Shown piece after piece: positions 26,211-36,756 of a stretch of 64,000 nt of DNA. This DNA comes from Xenorhabdus kozodoii (GTDB taxonomy: Bacteria; Pseudomonadota; Gammaproteobacteria; Enterobacterales; Enterobacteriaceae). The notes beneath the pieces were generated by a model. The model made no database searches. It was not told the DNA's origin and saw only the letters and a program-made list of their open reading frames with translations. A program made the translations under genes and the position numbers. Positions within the stretch are counted from its first letter, which is position 1. Each line of letters begins with the position of its first letter. The stretch lies in contig NZ_NJCX01000017.1 of the NCBI RefSeq assembly GCF_002632875.1, positions 1 to 64,000 on the forward strand. Direction: 5' to 3'.

Positions 26211-27053
26211 TTGGAAAGCCTGCTTGAAGTACCTGTGGCAGAAGGTGCCGCAGCCAGAATACTGCAAATCACCGATACGCACCTTTTTGCTAATAAGGGA
26301 GATTCATTGCTGGGAGTCAATACCTATTGCAGTTATCATGCTGTATTGGACATGATTTTAGCGCAAAATCTCGATATTGATTTGATCGTTGCGACAGGTG
26401 ATTTGGTACAAGATCAGACTATTAATGCCTATCAGCATTTTGCTCAGGGCATTGCCCGTTTGTCCGCGCCGTGTGTTTGGTTGCCCGGTAATCACGATTA
26501 TCAACCCGCGATGGTTGACACATTGGCCGCAGCAGGTATTTCGCCCTCCAAGCAGATATTCATCGGACAGCGTTGGCAGTTGATTATGCTGGACAGTCAG
26601 GTACAGGGCGTTCCCCACGGTGAGTTGACGGATTATCAGCTTGAGTGGATGAAAAAGTGTCTGGATGAGCATTGCGATCGCCATGCGATTATCATGCTTC
26701 ACCATCATCCGGTGCCGTCTGGATGTACATGGCTGGATCAGCACAGTTTACGTAATGCCCCTGACTTGTCAGAATGTTTGAAAGGCAGGACACAGGTAAA
26801 AGCCATATTGTGTGGACACATCCATCAAGAAGTGGATGAAATGTGGAACGGCATTCGTGTGATGGCAACACCATCAACCTGTGTGCAATTTAAACCACAT
26901 TGTACTAATTTTATGCTTGATACAGTGGCTCCGGGTTGGCGTTATCTCGAACTGTCTGTGGCTGGCAATCATAAAGAAGCGAAATTGCAGACACAGGTTC
27001 ACAGACTTAAGAGTAACGAATTTTGCCCGGATTTAGATTCGGACGGGTATTAA
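26211..27053 (+). CDS. cpdA: 3',5'-cyclic-AMP phosphodiesterase CpdA
   Basis: 280-residue class III cAMP phosphodiesterase. Starts at TTG (ESLLEVPV...), aligning with the MESLL start of E. coli and preceded by AGGAAAAGGAAA. Binuclear metal motifs are complete: [28 protein letters not shown] and GHIHQ. It lowers cAMP and so modulates CRP-dependent expression. Its stop overlaps the yqiA start (TAATG). Confidence 0.95.
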   Translation: MESLLEVPVAEGAAARILQITDTHLFANKGDSLLGVNTYCSYHAVLDMILAQNLDIDLIVATGDLVQDQTINAYQHFAQGIARLSAPCVWLPGNHDYQPAMVDTLAAAGISPSKQIFIGQRWQLIMLDSQVQGVPHGELTDYQLEWMKKCLDEHCDRHAIIMLHHHPVPSGCTWLDQHSLRNAPDLSECLKGRTQVKAILCGHIHQEVDEMWNGIRVMATPSTCVQFKPHCTNFMLDTVAPGWRYLELSVAGNHKEAKLQTQVHRLKSNEFCPDLDSDGY

Positions 27054-27661
27054 TGTCGACGTTACTCTATTTACATGGTTTTAATAGTTCCCCTCAGTCA
27101 GCGAAAGCAAATGCGCTGAAAATGTGGTTGCACCAGTATCATCCTGAAATTGATATGCTGGTGCCGCAATTACCCCCTTATCCTGAAGATGCGGCCATTT
27201 TACTGGAAGAACGGGTGATGGAACTTGCCGGTGAAAACATCGGGCTGGTGGGGTCTTCCCTGGGGGGATATCTGGCGATTTGGCTTTCCCAGTGCTTTAG
27301 TTTGCCTGCCGTGGTCGTCAATCCTGCGGTACGTCCTTTCGACTTGCTTTTGAATTATCTTGGGGAAAACGTGAATCCCTACACCGAAGAGCGCTATACT
27401 CTCGAACCAAGCCACATACATGATCTCAAAGTGATGCACATTGACCCGCTGGAATCGCCCGATCTTATTTGGTTATTGCAGCAAACAGGGGACGAAGTGC
27501 TTGATTACCGTCAAGCGGTTGCTTATCTGATGCAATGCCGGCAGACGGTTGAATCGGGTGGAGATCATGCCTTTGTTGGTTTCGAATACTATTTTCCTCA
27601 AATCATCGACTTCTTGGGGCTAACCAGTGGCAATAGTAAAAAAATTGCCAAAAATAGGTAA
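27053..27661 (+). CDS. yqiA: Esterase YqiA
   Basis: 202-residue alpha/beta hydrolase (UPF0227). [10 protein letters not shown] forms the oxyanion region, GSSLGGYLA the nucleophile elbow, and [10 protein letters not shown] carries the catalytic His. The start at 27053 shares its A with the cpdA stop; the frame open from 27023 is not used. E. coli YqiA hydrolyses short acyl esters in vitro. It has a C-terminal extension ([15 protein letters not shown]). It lies upstream of parE, as in E. coli. Confidence 0.92.
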   Translation: MSTLLYLHGFNSSPQSAKANALKMWLHQYHPEIDMLVPQLPPYPEDAAILLEERVMELAGENIGLVGSSLGGYLAIWLSQCFSLPAVVVNPAVRPFDLLLNYLGENVNPYTEERYTLEPSHIHDLKVMHIDPLESPDLIWLLQQTGDEVLDYRQAVAYLMQCRQTVESGGDHAFVGFEYYFPQIIDFLGLTSGNSKKIAKNR

Positions 27662-27735
27662 ACGACTGGTATTATCAACAGTATATCAATACTGATTGGC
27701 CCTCTAAATAACGAAGCAACCGACAGAATTACAAC

Positions 27736-29631
27736 ATGACTCAATCTAGTTACAACGCAGAGGCCATTGAAGTCCTCAGTGGCCTGGAGCCAGTTCGTCG
27801 TCGTCCCGGAATGTATACCGATACAGTCCGCCCGAACCATCTGGCACAGGAAGTGATCGATAACAGTGTGGACGAAGCTCTGGCTGGTCACGCGAAGCAT
27901 ATTGAAGTAATCCTCCACAGCGATCAGTCTCTGGAAGTGATAGATGATGGCCGTGGTATGCCGGTTGATATCCATCCCGAAGAAAAAGTTTCTGCTGTTG
28001 AATTGATTTTGACCCGCCTGCATGCGGGAGGAAAGTTTTCCAATAAAAATTACCAATTTTCGGGTGGCTTGCATGGGGTTGGGATCTCGGTGGTTAACGC
28101 CTTGTCCAAACGTGTGGAAGTCACGGTTCGTCGTAATAGCCAGGTGCACCAAATTGCCTTTGAAAAGGGTGAAAAAGTGCAAGAATTGGAAGTTATCGGC
28201 AGTTGTGGTAAACGCAATACCGGAACGAGTGTCCATTTTTGGCCAGATGAGAGCTATTTCGACACCCCCCGTTTTTCGACTACCCGCTTGACGCATCTGT
28301 TGAAAGCCAAAGCGGTATTGTGTCCGGGGGTGGAAATTGTCTTTAAGGACAAACTGAACGATACCGAGCAGAAATGGTGTTATGCCGATGGACTGACCGA
28401 TTATCTGCTGGAAGCGGTCAACGGGCTGGTCACATTGCCCCAAGCGCCTTTTGTGGGCACCTTCAGCGGGGATACCGAAGCGGTCGACTGGACTGTGCTC
28501 TGGCTGCCGGAAGGCGGGGAATTATTGACGGAAAGTTATGTGAACCTGATCCCAACGGTACAAGGGGGAACGCATGTTAACGGCCTGCGTCAAGGTTTGC
28601 TGGATGCGATGCGTGAATTCTGCGAATTCCGCAATATACTGCCACGTGGGGTTAAACTCTCTGCCGATGATATCTGGGATCGCTGTGCTTATGTGCTATC
28701 CCTCAAAATGCAAGATCCCCAATTTGCCGGCCAAACCAAAGAGCGCCTCTCTTCTCGCCAGTCTGCGGCCTTCGTTGCCGGTGTGGTAAAAGATGCGTTC
28801 AGTTTGTGGTTGAACCAGCACATCCAAGATGCGGAGCAACTCGCTGAAATGGCGATTGCCAGTGCACAGCGCAGGATGCGTGCCGCGAAGAAAGTCGTAC
28901 GTAAAAAACTGACCAATGGCCCTGCTTTGCCGGGTAAATTGGCAGATTGCACGGCGCAAGATCTCAATATTACTGAACTGTTTTTGGTGGAAGGAGATTC
29001 CGCGGGCGGCTCTGCGAAACAAGCCCGTGATCGTGAGTTTCAGGCGATCATGCCACTGCGCGGTAAGATCCTAAACACCTGGGAAGTCTCTTCGGATGAA
29101 GTCCTGGCTTCGCAGGAAGTCCATGATATCTCTGTTGCCATTGGTATCGATCCCGATAGCGAAGATCTCAGCCAACTGCGCTACGGTAAAGTCTGCATAC
29201 TGGCGGATGCGGACTCCGATGGATTGCACATTGCAACATTGCTGTGCGCCCTGTTTGTCCGCCACTTCCCGACATTGGTGAAACGTGGGCATGTCTACAT
29301 GGCCATGCCGCCGCTGTACCGCATCGACCTTGGCAAAGAAGTGTATTATGCGCTGGATGAAGGGGAAAAAAGCGCCATTTTAGATCGTTTAAGCCGCAAG
29401 CGGGGCAAACCGAACGTTCAGCGCTTTAAGGGATTGGGTGAAATGAACCCAATGCAGTTGCGTGAAACCACACTCGATCCCAATACTCGCCGTCTGGTGC
29501 AATTGACTATCGACGATGAAAACTATCAAGAAACCCTCTCTGTCATGGATATGCTTCTGGCGAAGAAACGTTCAGAAGATCGCCGTAACTGGCTGCAAGA
29601 GAAAGGCGATTCCATCAATATCGAAGTTTAG
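27736..29631 (+). CDS. parE: DNA topoisomerase IV subunit B ParE
   Basis: 631-residue GHKL-ATPase/Toprim subunit of topoisomerase IV, which decatenates daughter chromosomes with ParC. ATPase motifs VRRRPGMYT, EVIDNSVDEALAGH, DDGRGMPVDIH and GGLHGVGISVVNALS; Toprim motifs EGDSAGGSAKQARD and LADADSDGLHIATL. Same length as in E. coli (630). Transcribed with cpdA-yqiA in the same direction; separated from parC by a dispersed repeat. Confidence 0.98.
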   Translation: MTQSSYNAEAIEVLSGLEPVRRRPGMYTDTVRPNHLAQEVIDNSVDEALAGHAKHIEVILHSDQSLEVIDDGRGMPVDIHPEEKVSAVELILTRLHAGGKFSNKNYQFSGGLHGVGISVVNALSKRVEVTVRRNSQVHQIAFEKGEKVQELEVIGSCGKRNTGTSVHFWPDESYFDTPRFSTTRLTHLLKAKAVLCPGVEIVFKDKLNDTEQKWCYADGLTDYLLEAVNGLVTLPQAPFVGTFSGDTEAVDWTVLWLPEGGELLTESYVNLIPTVQGGTHVNGLRQGLLDAMREFCEFRNILPRGVKLSADDIWDRCAYVLSLKMQDPQFAGQTKERLSSRQSAAFVAGVVKDAFSLWLNQHIQDAEQLAEMAIASAQRRMRAAKKVVRKKLTNGPALPGKLADCTAQDLNITELFLVEGDSAGGSAKQARDREFQAIMPLRGKILNTWEVSSDEVLASQEVHDISVAIGIDPDSEDLSQLRYGKVCILADADSDGLHIATLLCALFVRHFPTLVKRGHVYMAMPPLYRIDLGKEVYYALDEGEKSAILDRLSRKRGKPNVQRFKGLGEMNPMQLRETTLDPNTRRLVQLTIDDENYQETLSVMDMLLAKKRSEDRRNWLQEKGDSINIEV

Positions 29632-29682
29632 CGCATGAATTCAGTGCATAACATTAAGTGGATACAGAGCACGAGTGCGCAT

Positions 29683-29785
29683 ATACCAGTCGTTTTTCAA
29701 GACGCGTCTTATATCTCCCCGCGCAGCGGGGAAATATAAACACTCTCATTGGGTTGCAAACTGCAACTTGAAGTTGAATTGGTAT
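29683..29785. repeat. Dispersed palindromic intergenic repeat, copy A (parE-parC)
   Basis: About 103 bases bounded by inverted ends (ATACCA...TTTCAAG and CTTGAA...TGGTAT), with a strong central hairpin TCCCCGCGCAGCGGGGA and the arm GGTTGCAAACTGCAACTTGA. Nearly the same sequence occurs at 43940-44035 and a shortened relative at 49614-49701. ERIC- or MITE-like non-coding element; it may form RNA structure between parE and parC. Confidence 0.8.
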
Positions 29786-29821
29786 AGATAGGTAGTCAAT
29801 AGATCCTGAGGAAATGAATAC

Positions 29822-32062
29822 ATGAGTGAGATAACTCACGACGGCGTGGAGCGCCAGCCGCTTCACACGTTCACTGAAAACGCCTATTTGAATTATTCCA
29901 TGTACGTCATCATGGACAGGGCGTTGCCTTTTATCGGGGATGGCTTAAAGCCTGTTCAGCGTCGTATTGTCTATGCGATGTCAGAACTGGGGCTGAGCAA
30001 CAGCGCCAAATTTAAAAAATCGGCTCGTACTGTCGGTGATGTGCTGGGTAAATACCACCCGCATGGCGATTCGGCGTGTTATGAAGCCATGGTTTTGATG
30101 GCTCAACCCTTCTCGTACCGCTATCCGTTAGTCGACGGGCAAGGAAACTGGGGCGCGCCGGATGATCCAAAATCCTTTGCGGCGATGCGTTATACCGAAT
30201 CCCGGTTGTCCAAATATGCCGAATTGTTGCTGAGTGAATTAGGGCAAGGAACCGTCGATTGGGCGCCAAACTTCGACGGTACATTGCAGGAGCCGAAATG
30301 TTTACCCGCCCGCCTTCCCAATATCCTGCTCAATGGCACCACGGGGATTGCCGTTGGCATGGCGACCGACATCCCGCCACACAACACCCGTGAAGTCGCG
30401 AGTGCACTGATTGCCATGTTGGATAAACCGGATCTCTCGCTGGATGAGGCGATGGAATATGTCAAGGGACCGGATTATCCAACCGAAGCTGAAATCATCA
30501 CGCCAAAAGAAGATATCCGTAAGATCTACAAAAATGGTCGTGGTTCGGTACGGATGCGGGCGATTTGGACGAAAGAAGACGCTAACGTCGTCATCACCGC
30601 CTTGCCGCATCAGGTCTCTGGCGCGAAGGTATTGGAGCAAATCGCCAGCCAAATGCGGGCAAAGAAATTGCCGATGGTGGAAGATCTGCGTGATGAATCC
30701 GATCATGAGAACCCAATCCGCTTGGTGATTGTGCCGCGCACTAACCGTGTGGATGTTGAACAAGTGATGAATCACCTGTTTGCCACCACCGATTTGGAAA
30801 AGAGCTATCGCATTAATCTCAATATGATCGGTCTGGATAACCGTCCTGTGGTGAAAGGCTTGGTTGAGATCCTCAGCGAATGGCTGATTTTCCGGCGCGA
30901 AACGGTACGTAATCGCTTAAACCATCGCCTGGAGAAAGTGCTTAAGCGCCTGCATATTCTGGAAGGTTTGCTGGCGGCCTATCTTAATATTGATGAAGTC
31001 ATCCACGTTATTCGTAATGAAGATGAACCAAAGCCGGTACTGATGCAGCGTTTCGGCTTAACCGAAACACAGGCAGAAGCCATCCTTGACCTGAAATTAC
31101 GCCATTTGGCAAAACTGGAAGAAGTTAAAATTCGTGGCGAGCAGAATGAGCTGGCGAAAGAACGAGATAAACTTCAGGCGATCTTGGGTTCTGAGCGTAA
31201 GTTAAACACGTTACTGAAAAAAGAGATTATTGCCGATGCGGAAAACTATGGCGACGATCGTCGCTCTCCACTGAAAGAGCGCACGGAAGCGAAGGCCATG
31301 AGCGATCATGATATTCTGCCCTCTGAGCCGATTACGATCATCATGTCAGAAATGGGCTGGGTACGTAGTGCGAAAGGGCATGAGATTGATCCGGCTGGCT
31401 TGAATTACAAATCGGGTGATAGCTTCCGCAGTGCGGTACGTGGCAAGAGTAACCAGCCAGTGGTCTTTATTGATAGCACAGGTCGCAGTTACTCCCTTGA
31501 TCCGCTGGATTTACCCTCAGCCAGGGGGCAAGGGGAACCGTTGACGGGCAAACTGGCATTGCCGGCTGGGGCATCGGTTGAGCATTTGCTGGTGGCAAAA
31601 GAAGAGCAGAAGTTCTTGATGGCATCGGATGCAGGATATGGTTTTATCTGTACATTCAGTGACCTGATTGCCAAAAATCGGGCGGGCAAGGCCATGATTA
31701 CCTTGCCAGAAAATGCCAAGGTCATGCCGCCATTGGAGATTAACAACGAGCAGGACGATATGCTGCTGGCGATCACCAAGGCGGGTCGTATGTTGATGTT
31801 CCCGGTCGCTGATCTGCCACAGCTTTCAAAGGGTAAGGGCAATAAGATTGTTTCCATTCCGGCGGCGCAGGCGGCATCAGGCGAAGATATGCTGGCTTGG
31901 TTACGGGTATTGCCGCCACAATCTTCAATCACGCTTTACTTTGGCAAGCGCAAGTTACTGCTTCGCCCCGAAGAACTCCAGAAATTCAGGGCTGAAAGAG
32001 GGCGCAAAGGAACCGCTCTGCCGCGTGGTTTACAGCGTATTGAGCGCATTGAAGTGGTTTGA
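29822..32062 (+). CDS. parC: DNA topoisomerase IV subunit A ParC
   Basis: 746-residue DNA cleavage/religation subunit of topoisomerase IV. Quinolone-determining region is [15 protein letters not shown] with the wild-type Ser and Glu; the catalytic Tyr lies in [11 protein letters not shown]. The C-terminal beta-pinwheel follows ([29 protein letters not shown]). Start at 29822 has GAGGAAA upstream. Relative to E. coli (752 residues) the extreme C-terminal tail is shorter. Confidence 0.98.
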   Translation: MSEITHDGVERQPLHTFTENAYLNYSMYVIMDRALPFIGDGLKPVQRRIVYAMSELGLSNSAKFKKSARTVGDVLGKYHPHGDSACYEAMVLMAQPFSYRYPLVDGQGNWGAPDDPKSFAAMRYTESRLSKYAELLLSELGQGTVDWAPNFDGTLQEPKCLPARLPNILLNGTTGIAVGMATDIPPHNTREVASALIAMLDKPDLSLDEAMEYVKGPDYPTEAEIITPKEDIRKIYKNGRGSVRMRAIWTKEDANVVITALPHQVSGAKVLEQIASQMRAKKLPMVEDLRDESDHENPIRLVIVPRTNRVDVEQVMNHLFATTDLEKSYRINLNMIGLDNRPVVKGLVEILSEWLIFRRETVRNRLNHRLEKVLKRLHILEGLLAAYLNIDEVIHVIRNEDEPKPVLMQRFGLTETQAEAILDLKLRHLAKLEEVKIRGEQNELAKERDKLQAILGSERKLNTLLKKEIIADAENYGDDRRSPLKERTEAKAMSDHDILPSEPITIIMSEMGWVRSAKGHEIDPAGLNYKSGDSFRSAVRGKSNQPVVFIDSTGRSYSLDPLDLPSARGQGEPLTGKLALPAGASVEHLLVAKEEQKFLMASDAGYGFICTFSDLIAKNRAGKAMITLPENAKVMPPLEINNEQDDMLLAITKAGRMLMFPVADLPQLSKGKGNKIVSIPAAQAASGEDMLAWLRVLPPQSSITLYFGKRKLLLRPEELQKFRAERGRKGTALPRGLQRIERIEVV

Positions 32063-32156
32063 AATACAGCCCATTAAGCTGCAAATTTGCAGGATGAAGG
32101 GTTAATTCATAATCTCAGGCCAGTGTCATCCACTGGCCTTTCAGCAAGGGGACGTT

Positions 32157-32888
32157 ATGCTAGCAATCGTTCGGGGAATTATTGTTATTGTGTATGTGGT
32201 ACTGGTCTTTATTTTTGGCTGTATCTACTGTTTATTCAGCCCGCGTAACCCACGTCATGTGATGACTTTTGGGCATACGTTTGGCAAATTGCATAAAGTG
32301 CTTGGCATTAAGTTGTTGAACCGTATTCCAGAGGAAGCACGGGAATATGGGCCTAGCATTTATATCGCCAATCACCAAAATAATTATGACATGGTGACGA
32401 TGTCAAATGCGGTGCAGCCACGTACTGTCACCGTGGGCAAAAAAAGCCTGGTTTTTATTCCCTTCTTTGGTCCGCTTTATTGGCTGACAGGGAATATCTT
32501 GATCGACAGGGATAATCGGACAAAAGCCCATGGCACGATTTCACAGGTTGTTAGTCAGATCAAAAAGAACCGGGTGTCAGTTTGGATGTTCCCGGAAGGA
32601 ACGCGCAGTCGTGGCCGTGGATTACTACCCTTTAAAACGGGGGCTTTTCATGCCGCCATTGCCGCCGGTGTGCCTATCGTGCCGATCTGTGTTTCTTCAA
32701 CACACGATAAAATAAAACTGAACCGTTGGAATAATGGCGCTGTGATTGTTGAAATGTTACCCCCGATTGACACCACAAAATATAGCAAAGATCAGGTGCG
32801 CGAACTGGCAGAACACTGCCGACAAATGATGAAAACTAAAATTGAAGCATTGGATAAAGAAGTCGAGGAATTGAATAAGCGTAGATAA
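32157..32888 (+). CDS. plsC: 1-acyl-sn-glycerol-3-phosphate acyltransferase PlsC
   Basis: 243-residue inner-membrane enzyme making phosphatidic acid from lysophosphatidic acid. N-terminal membrane helix, acyltransferase block I NHQNNYD (HX4D), block III FPEGTRSRGRG and block IV VPIVPICVSS. Same parC-plsC-ftsP order as in E. coli. Start preceded by AAGGGGA. Confidence 0.96.
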   Translation: MLAIVRGIIVIVYVVLVFIFGCIYCLFSPRNPRHVMTFGHTFGKLHKVLGIKLLNRIPEEAREYGPSIYIANHQNNYDMVTMSNAVQPRTVTVGKKSLVFIPFFGPLYWLTGNILIDRDNRTKAHGTISQVVSQIKKNRVSVWMFPEGTRSRGRGLLPFKTGAFHAAIAAGVPIVPICVSSTHDKIKLNRWNNGAVIVEMLPPIDTTKYSKDQVRELAEHCRQMMKTKIEALDKEVEELNKRR

Positions 32889-33322
32889 CGAAATGGGGGT
32901 TAACTGACCAACATTCTCCAATCGGTTTTTCCACATGTTGGCAGGATTATCGCTATAAATTTCAGATAATTTTAGAAATTCTTTCCTATTCGCGATATGA
33001 TTGCGTTTAATAAATTAACGTTTTTATTAAACGCAATCGATAGAATAATAAATCCTGATAGCGACAATATCGGGATATTCATCCCAATAATTATTTGAAT
33101 TATAGACTTAAGCGTTCCAAGCAGTAGCCTGGAAGATGAAGGCTATGGAGCCATTGAATAGTCACTATGTCGAGTTTACCTAACATTCGTGTTGTGTTGG
33201 CTGGGTACTTGCAAAATATTGCGTTTACATAATCAATATTTGTAGATTGCTATTCTGGTAGTGAAAATTATTTCTATCGTAGAGAGACTATTCCTTTTGT
33301 GGAGACCTTCTGTGGAGAAAGT
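32889..33322. other. plsC-ftsP intergenic region with a long inverted repeat
   Basis: 434 bases with no supported gene. It contains a perfect 14-base inverted repeat, ATTGCGTTTAATAA / TTATTAAACGCAAT (33000-33037), around an AT-rich loop: either a terminator-like hairpin after plsC or a binding site. The ftsP promoter must lie to its right; no clear consensus boxes are called. Confidence 0.5.
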
Positions 33323-34744
33323 ATGTCACTGAGTCGGCGCCAATTTATTCAGGCTACGGGTTTGGCTATGTGTTTAGGAACGCTTCCTTTTGTGGTTCGA
33401 GCCAACAAAAGTCAACAAACAAAATTGCCGCTTCCTCCCCTACTGGAATCCCGAAGAGGGCAACCCCTGTTTTTAGCCATACAAAATGCGACCTGGTCAT
33501 TTAATGGCCATAACAAGGCGCAAATCTGGGGCATCAACGGACATTATCTAGGGCCAACTATTCGGGTTCGCCGAGGGGATGATGTCAAACTGATCTATAG
33601 CAACCGGCTATCTGAACCCGTTTCTATGACCGTCGGGGGATTACTGGTGCCTGGAACCTTAATGGGCGGCTCTGCCCGTTTGATGGCACCGGGGGAAAGC
33701 TGGTCGCCAGTTATCCCGATAGATCAACCTGCAACGACCTGTTGGTATCATGCCAATACCCCAAATCGAATGGCACAGCAAGTTTATGCCGGCCTGGCGG
33801 GTATGTGGCTGGTGGAAGACGAAAGCAGTCGTACCCTGCCCTTGCCCAACCATTATGGCGTCGATGATTTTCCTGTTATCTTGCAAGATAAGCGCTTGGA
33901 TAATTTTGGCGTGCCGCAATATGACCCGTTGGCTAATCAAGGTTTTCTTGGCGATACCTTAGTCGTTAATGGCGTCGAAAATCCTTTTGTCGACGTTGCC
34001 AGGGGCTGGGTCAGATTACGCTTCCTGAACGCATCAAATGCCCGTCGATATCAATTGCAGCTCAGTGATGGCCGTCCTTTCTACATGATTGCCACTGATC
34101 AAGGCTTGCTGCCTGCGCCTGTGACGGTACAGGTTTTGTCACTCGCACCCGGAGAGCGTCGTGAGATCTTGATTGATATGTCGAAAGAGGAGAGTGTGAC
34201 CATGACTGCGGGAGATTCTGCGGGGGTCATCGATCGTCTGAAAGGCTTGTTTGAACCTTCAACCAAGCTGCTGTCAACCACGGTATTAACCCTGAAAGCC
34301 GGCGGGCTACTTCCTTTGGTAACAGACCCCTTACCGGCTCAGCTTGTTGTTGATCATCCCCATATCAACGCTTCCATTCAAAGCCGCCAGATCGATTTGG
34401 GGGATGATTCACAAGGGATTAATGGCTCACTGTTGAATGGGAGCCGAATCGATATCACAAGTCAACAAGGCGCATGGGAGCGTTGGATAGTCACAACCTC
34501 AGTGCCACAGCCTTTCCATATTGAAGGGGTCAGGTTTAAGGTCATCAGCCTGAATGGTAATCGTCCAGAGCCACAGGATTATGGCTGGAAAGACACGGTC
34601 TGGATTGAGAGTCGGGCAGAGTTGCTGGTGAATATGATGCAGCCGTCTTATGAGCATTTCCCTTTCATGTATTACAGCCAGATATTGGAGATGGCAGATC
34701 GTGGGGTTGCCGGGCAATTAGTTGTTCATTCTGCGGGTTTTTAG
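33323..34744 (+). CDS. ftsP: Cell division protein FtsP (SufI)
   Basis: 473-residue periplasmic multicopper-oxidase-like protein that stabilises the divisome under stress. Tat signal peptide SRRQFIQATGLAMCLG at the N-terminus. Three cupredoxin domains are recognisable (NGHYLGPTIRVRRGDDV, CWYHANTPNRMAQQVYAGLAGMW split, and ADRGVAGQLVV), but the type 1 copper ligands of true oxidases are not conserved, as in E. coli SufI. Start at 33323 chosen for the GGAGAAAGT site; an upstream GTG at 33299 is open. Confidence 0.95.
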   Translation: MSLSRRQFIQATGLAMCLGTLPFVVRANKSQQTKLPLPPLLESRRGQPLFLAIQNATWSFNGHNKAQIWGINGHYLGPTIRVRRGDDVKLIYSNRLSEPVSMTVGGLLVPGTLMGGSARLMAPGESWSPVIPIDQPATTCWYHANTPNRMAQQVYAGLAGMWLVEDESSRTLPLPNHYGVDDFPVILQDKRLDNFGVPQYDPLANQGFLGDTLVVNGVENPFVDVARGWVRLRFLNASNARRYQLQLSDGRPFYMIATDQGLLPAPVTVQVLSLAPGERREILIDMSKEESVTMTAGDSAGVIDRLKGLFEPSTKLLSTTVLTLKAGGLLPLVTDPLPAQLVVDHPHINASIQSRQIDLGDDSQGINGSLLNGSRIDITSQQGAWERWIVTTSVPQPFHIEGVRFKVISLNGNRPEPQDYGWKDTVWIESRAELLVNMMQPSYEHFPFMYYSQILEMADRGVAGQLVVHSAGF

Positions 34745-34850
34745 ATGAAAACCTGGCACCGGATTAAGGCGATTTCGCCCCTGTTTTAGATAAATATTCT
34801 GTAGAATTGAATAAATTTGTTATTTGGTATCGTGTTTGTGAGGTAGTAGT

Positions 34851-34876
34851 TTGCTAAACAATGGACTGTTTAGCAA
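34851..34876. repeat. Perfect inverted repeat upstream of folA
   Basis: TTGCTAAACA / TGTTTAGCAA, two 10-base arms around ATGGAC. It lies about 115 bases before folA and about 105 bases after ftsP. It could be an operator or a weak hairpin terminator; no T-run follows. Confidence 0.45.
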
Positions 34877-34990
34877 TCCGTGTGCAAACTCACTATTTGT
34901 TTGTAATAAATCGCTAATCTTATCGACTGAGCGTAACCCTTTCCGTATAGTGTCCCAAATTTTCATACTACTTAGCTGTAAGGTGATTTA

Positions 34991-35476
34991 ATGATTATCA
35001 GCTTGATTGCTGCGATGGCTATGGATCGGGTTATCGGTATGGAAAACGCCATGCCGTGGACTTTGCCGGGGGATTTAGCTTGGTTTAAACGCAATACACT
35101 CGGAAAGCCGGTTGTCATGGGGCGAGTGACTTATGAATCGATTGGTGCACCTCTGCCTGGGCGCCTGAATATTGTGATCAGCAGTCAGCCAGCAAATGAT
35201 GATCGGGTGACTTGGGTCAACTCTATCGAAGCTGCGTTGGCTGCCGCTGGCGATGTCGAAGAGGTTATGGTGATAGGGGGAGGAAAAGTTTATGAGCAGT
35301 TTATTTCCCTGGCTAACCGTATGTACCTGACGCACATTGATGCCGAAGTGATTGGTGACACGCATTTCCCTGATTATGAACCTGATGAATGGAATTCAAC
35401 TTTCACCGAATACCACGATGAAGATGAAAAGCATTCACACAGCTACTGTTTTGAAATTTTGGCACGCCGAGAGTGA
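34991..35476 (+). CDS. folA: Dihydrofolate reductase FolA
   Basis: 161 residues. NADPH-dependent reduction of dihydrofolate, target of trimethoprim. Conserved [18 protein letters not shown] with the catalytic Asp, [23 protein letters not shown], and [11 protein letters not shown]. Converges with the apaH operon, the standard chromosomal neighbourhood, so this is the housekeeping enzyme and not a plasmid variant. Confidence 0.97.
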   Translation: MIISLIAAMAMDRVIGMENAMPWTLPGDLAWFKRNTLGKPVVMGRVTYESIGAPLPGRLNIVISSQPANDDRVTWVNSIEAALAAAGDVEEVMVIGGGKVYEQFISLANRMYLTHIDAEVIGDTHFPDYEPDEWNSTFTEYHDEDEKHSHSYCFEILARRE

Positions 35477-35481
35477 GCTGA

Positions 35482-35501
35482 GGAGTGCCTTGAGGCACTC
35501 C
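35482..35501. terminator. Hairpin between convergent folA and apaH
   Basis: GGAGTGCC-TTGA-GGCACTCC, a perfect eight-base-pair stem in the 36-base gap between the two convergent stop codons. No T-run follows, so terminator function is likely by position only. Confidence 0.6.
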
Positions 35502-35512
35502 GGTAACATCAT

Positions 35513-36340
35513 TCAGACTGATGATTTAGTCAGTAATGAAGGCTGGCTGAAATACTGTTTATCTTCCCAACGGAGCATGGTCAGCTTCCCTCCCCAACAA
35601 CACCCCGTATCCAGAGCATAAATGCCAGCAGGTGTACCTTGACCTTCCAGAGCCGCCCAGTGACCAAAGGCAATGGCGTAGTCGTCGGGAATAGCGCGTG
35701 GCAATTCGAACCAAGGTTTGAGTGGGGCAGGGGCATTCTCCGGTTTAGCTTTGCAACTCAAGTCCAATTGACCATTTGGAAAACAATAACGCATTCGGGT
35801 CAAGGCATTGGTACTGTAGCGCAATCGGGCAAGGCCACTTAATTCTGGCGTCCAATGACTCGGCATATCGCCATACATTGCATTGAGAAAGAGGGGATAA
35901 CTGTCACTGCGAAGAATGGCTTCCACTTCACGGGCGCATATTTTGGCTGTTTCCAGATCCCATTGAGGGGTGAGCCCTGCGTGTGCCATGACGAGTTTTA
36001 GTTCCTCATCGACTTGCAACACGGGCTGTTTTCTCAACCAATTTATCAACTCATCAATATCCGGTGCCGCGAGTAATTCATCCAGCAAATCCTTTGGCTT
36101 ATTGCGGCTAATTTTAGCGTAAACCGCCAACAGATGCAGATCGTGATTGCCCAGTACCAGTTTTACTGCGGAGCCGAGTTGCTTGACATAACGAAGGACT
36201 GCCAATGAATCGGAGCCACGGGCAACGAGATCGCCTGTTAGCCATAACCTGTCTTCACTGGGATTAAAAGCGACTTGTTCTAACAAAGCGCGAAATTCAC
36301 GATAACAACCGTGAATATCGCCAATAAGGTATGTAGCCAT
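35513..36340 (-). CDS. apaH: Bis(5'-nucleosyl)-tetraphosphatase, symmetrical, ApaH
   Basis: 275 residues. Hydrolyses Ap4A to two ADP and removes Np4 caps from RNA in E. coli. Metallophosphoesterase motifs [20 protein letters not shown] and GNHDLHLL are present, with the later His ligand in VMAHAGL. Last gene of the surA-pdxA-rsmA-apaG-apaH operon, two bases after apaG. Confidence 0.96.
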   Translation of the reverse strand: MATYLIGDIHGCYREFRALLEQVAFNPSEDRLWLTGDLVARGSDSLAVLRYVKQLGSAVKLVLGNHDLHLLAVYAKISRNKPKDLLDELLAAPDIDELINWLRKQPVLQVDEELKLVMAHAGLTPQWDLETAKICAREVEAILRSDSYPLFLNAMYGDMPSHWTPELSGLARLRYSTNALTRMRYCFPNGQLDLSCKAKPENAPAPLKPWFELPRAIPDDYAIAFGHWAALEGQGTPAGIYALDTGCCWGGKLTMLRWEDKQYFSQPSLLTKSSV

Positions 36341-36342
36341 AA

Positions 36343-36720
36343 TTAATTTATCAGTGATGGAATAGCCAGCCGGAACACGGGAATAGCGGCACGGAATGGG
36401 CGACCATCGTGATCAAGCATTTCATAGTGGCCTTCCATTGTTCCCAGAGGTGTTTCCAAAATAGCGCCACTGCTGTAGCGATATTCTGTTCCCGGTGGGA
36501 TCAAAGGTTGTTTTCCCACAACCCCTTCACCCTGAACTTCGGTTAGGTGACCATTACTGTTAGTGATGCGCCAGTAACGGCTAATCAGTTGCACAGGGGA
36601 ATGCCCAAGATTACGAATGGATACTGTATAAGCAAACACAAAACGCTGTTGTTCCGGCTGTGATTGGCTTTCTACATAAGTACTTTGTACTTGAATGTGA
36701 ATTCTTGGTTCATTGAGCAT
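36343..36720 (-). CDS. apaG: ApaG (CO2+/Mg2+ efflux-associated) protein
   Basis: 125-residue FN3-like beta-sandwich protein of unsettled biochemical role, linked in Salmonella to cobalt resistance and magnesium efflux. Conserved [20 protein letters not shown]. The start at 36720 ([11 protein letters not shown]) follows a strong AGGAGGAAC site; an ATG at 36741 lies upstream of that site and is rejected. Confidence 0.94.
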   Translation of the reverse strand: MLNEPRIHIQVQSTYVESQSQPEQQRFVFAYTVSIRNLGHSPVQLISRYWRITNSNGHLTEVQGEGVVGKQPLIPPGTEYRYSSGAILETPLGTMEGHYEMLDHDGRPFRAAIPVFRLAIPSLIN

Positions 36721-36756
36721 AGGTTCCTCCTGTGGCTGCAATGGCTGCTTATTTAT

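Noticed and set aside
27598-28443. 281-codon minus-strand ORF across the yqiA end and parE
   Set aside because: Antisense of the well-conserved parE and yqiA genes; its sequence shows no domain.
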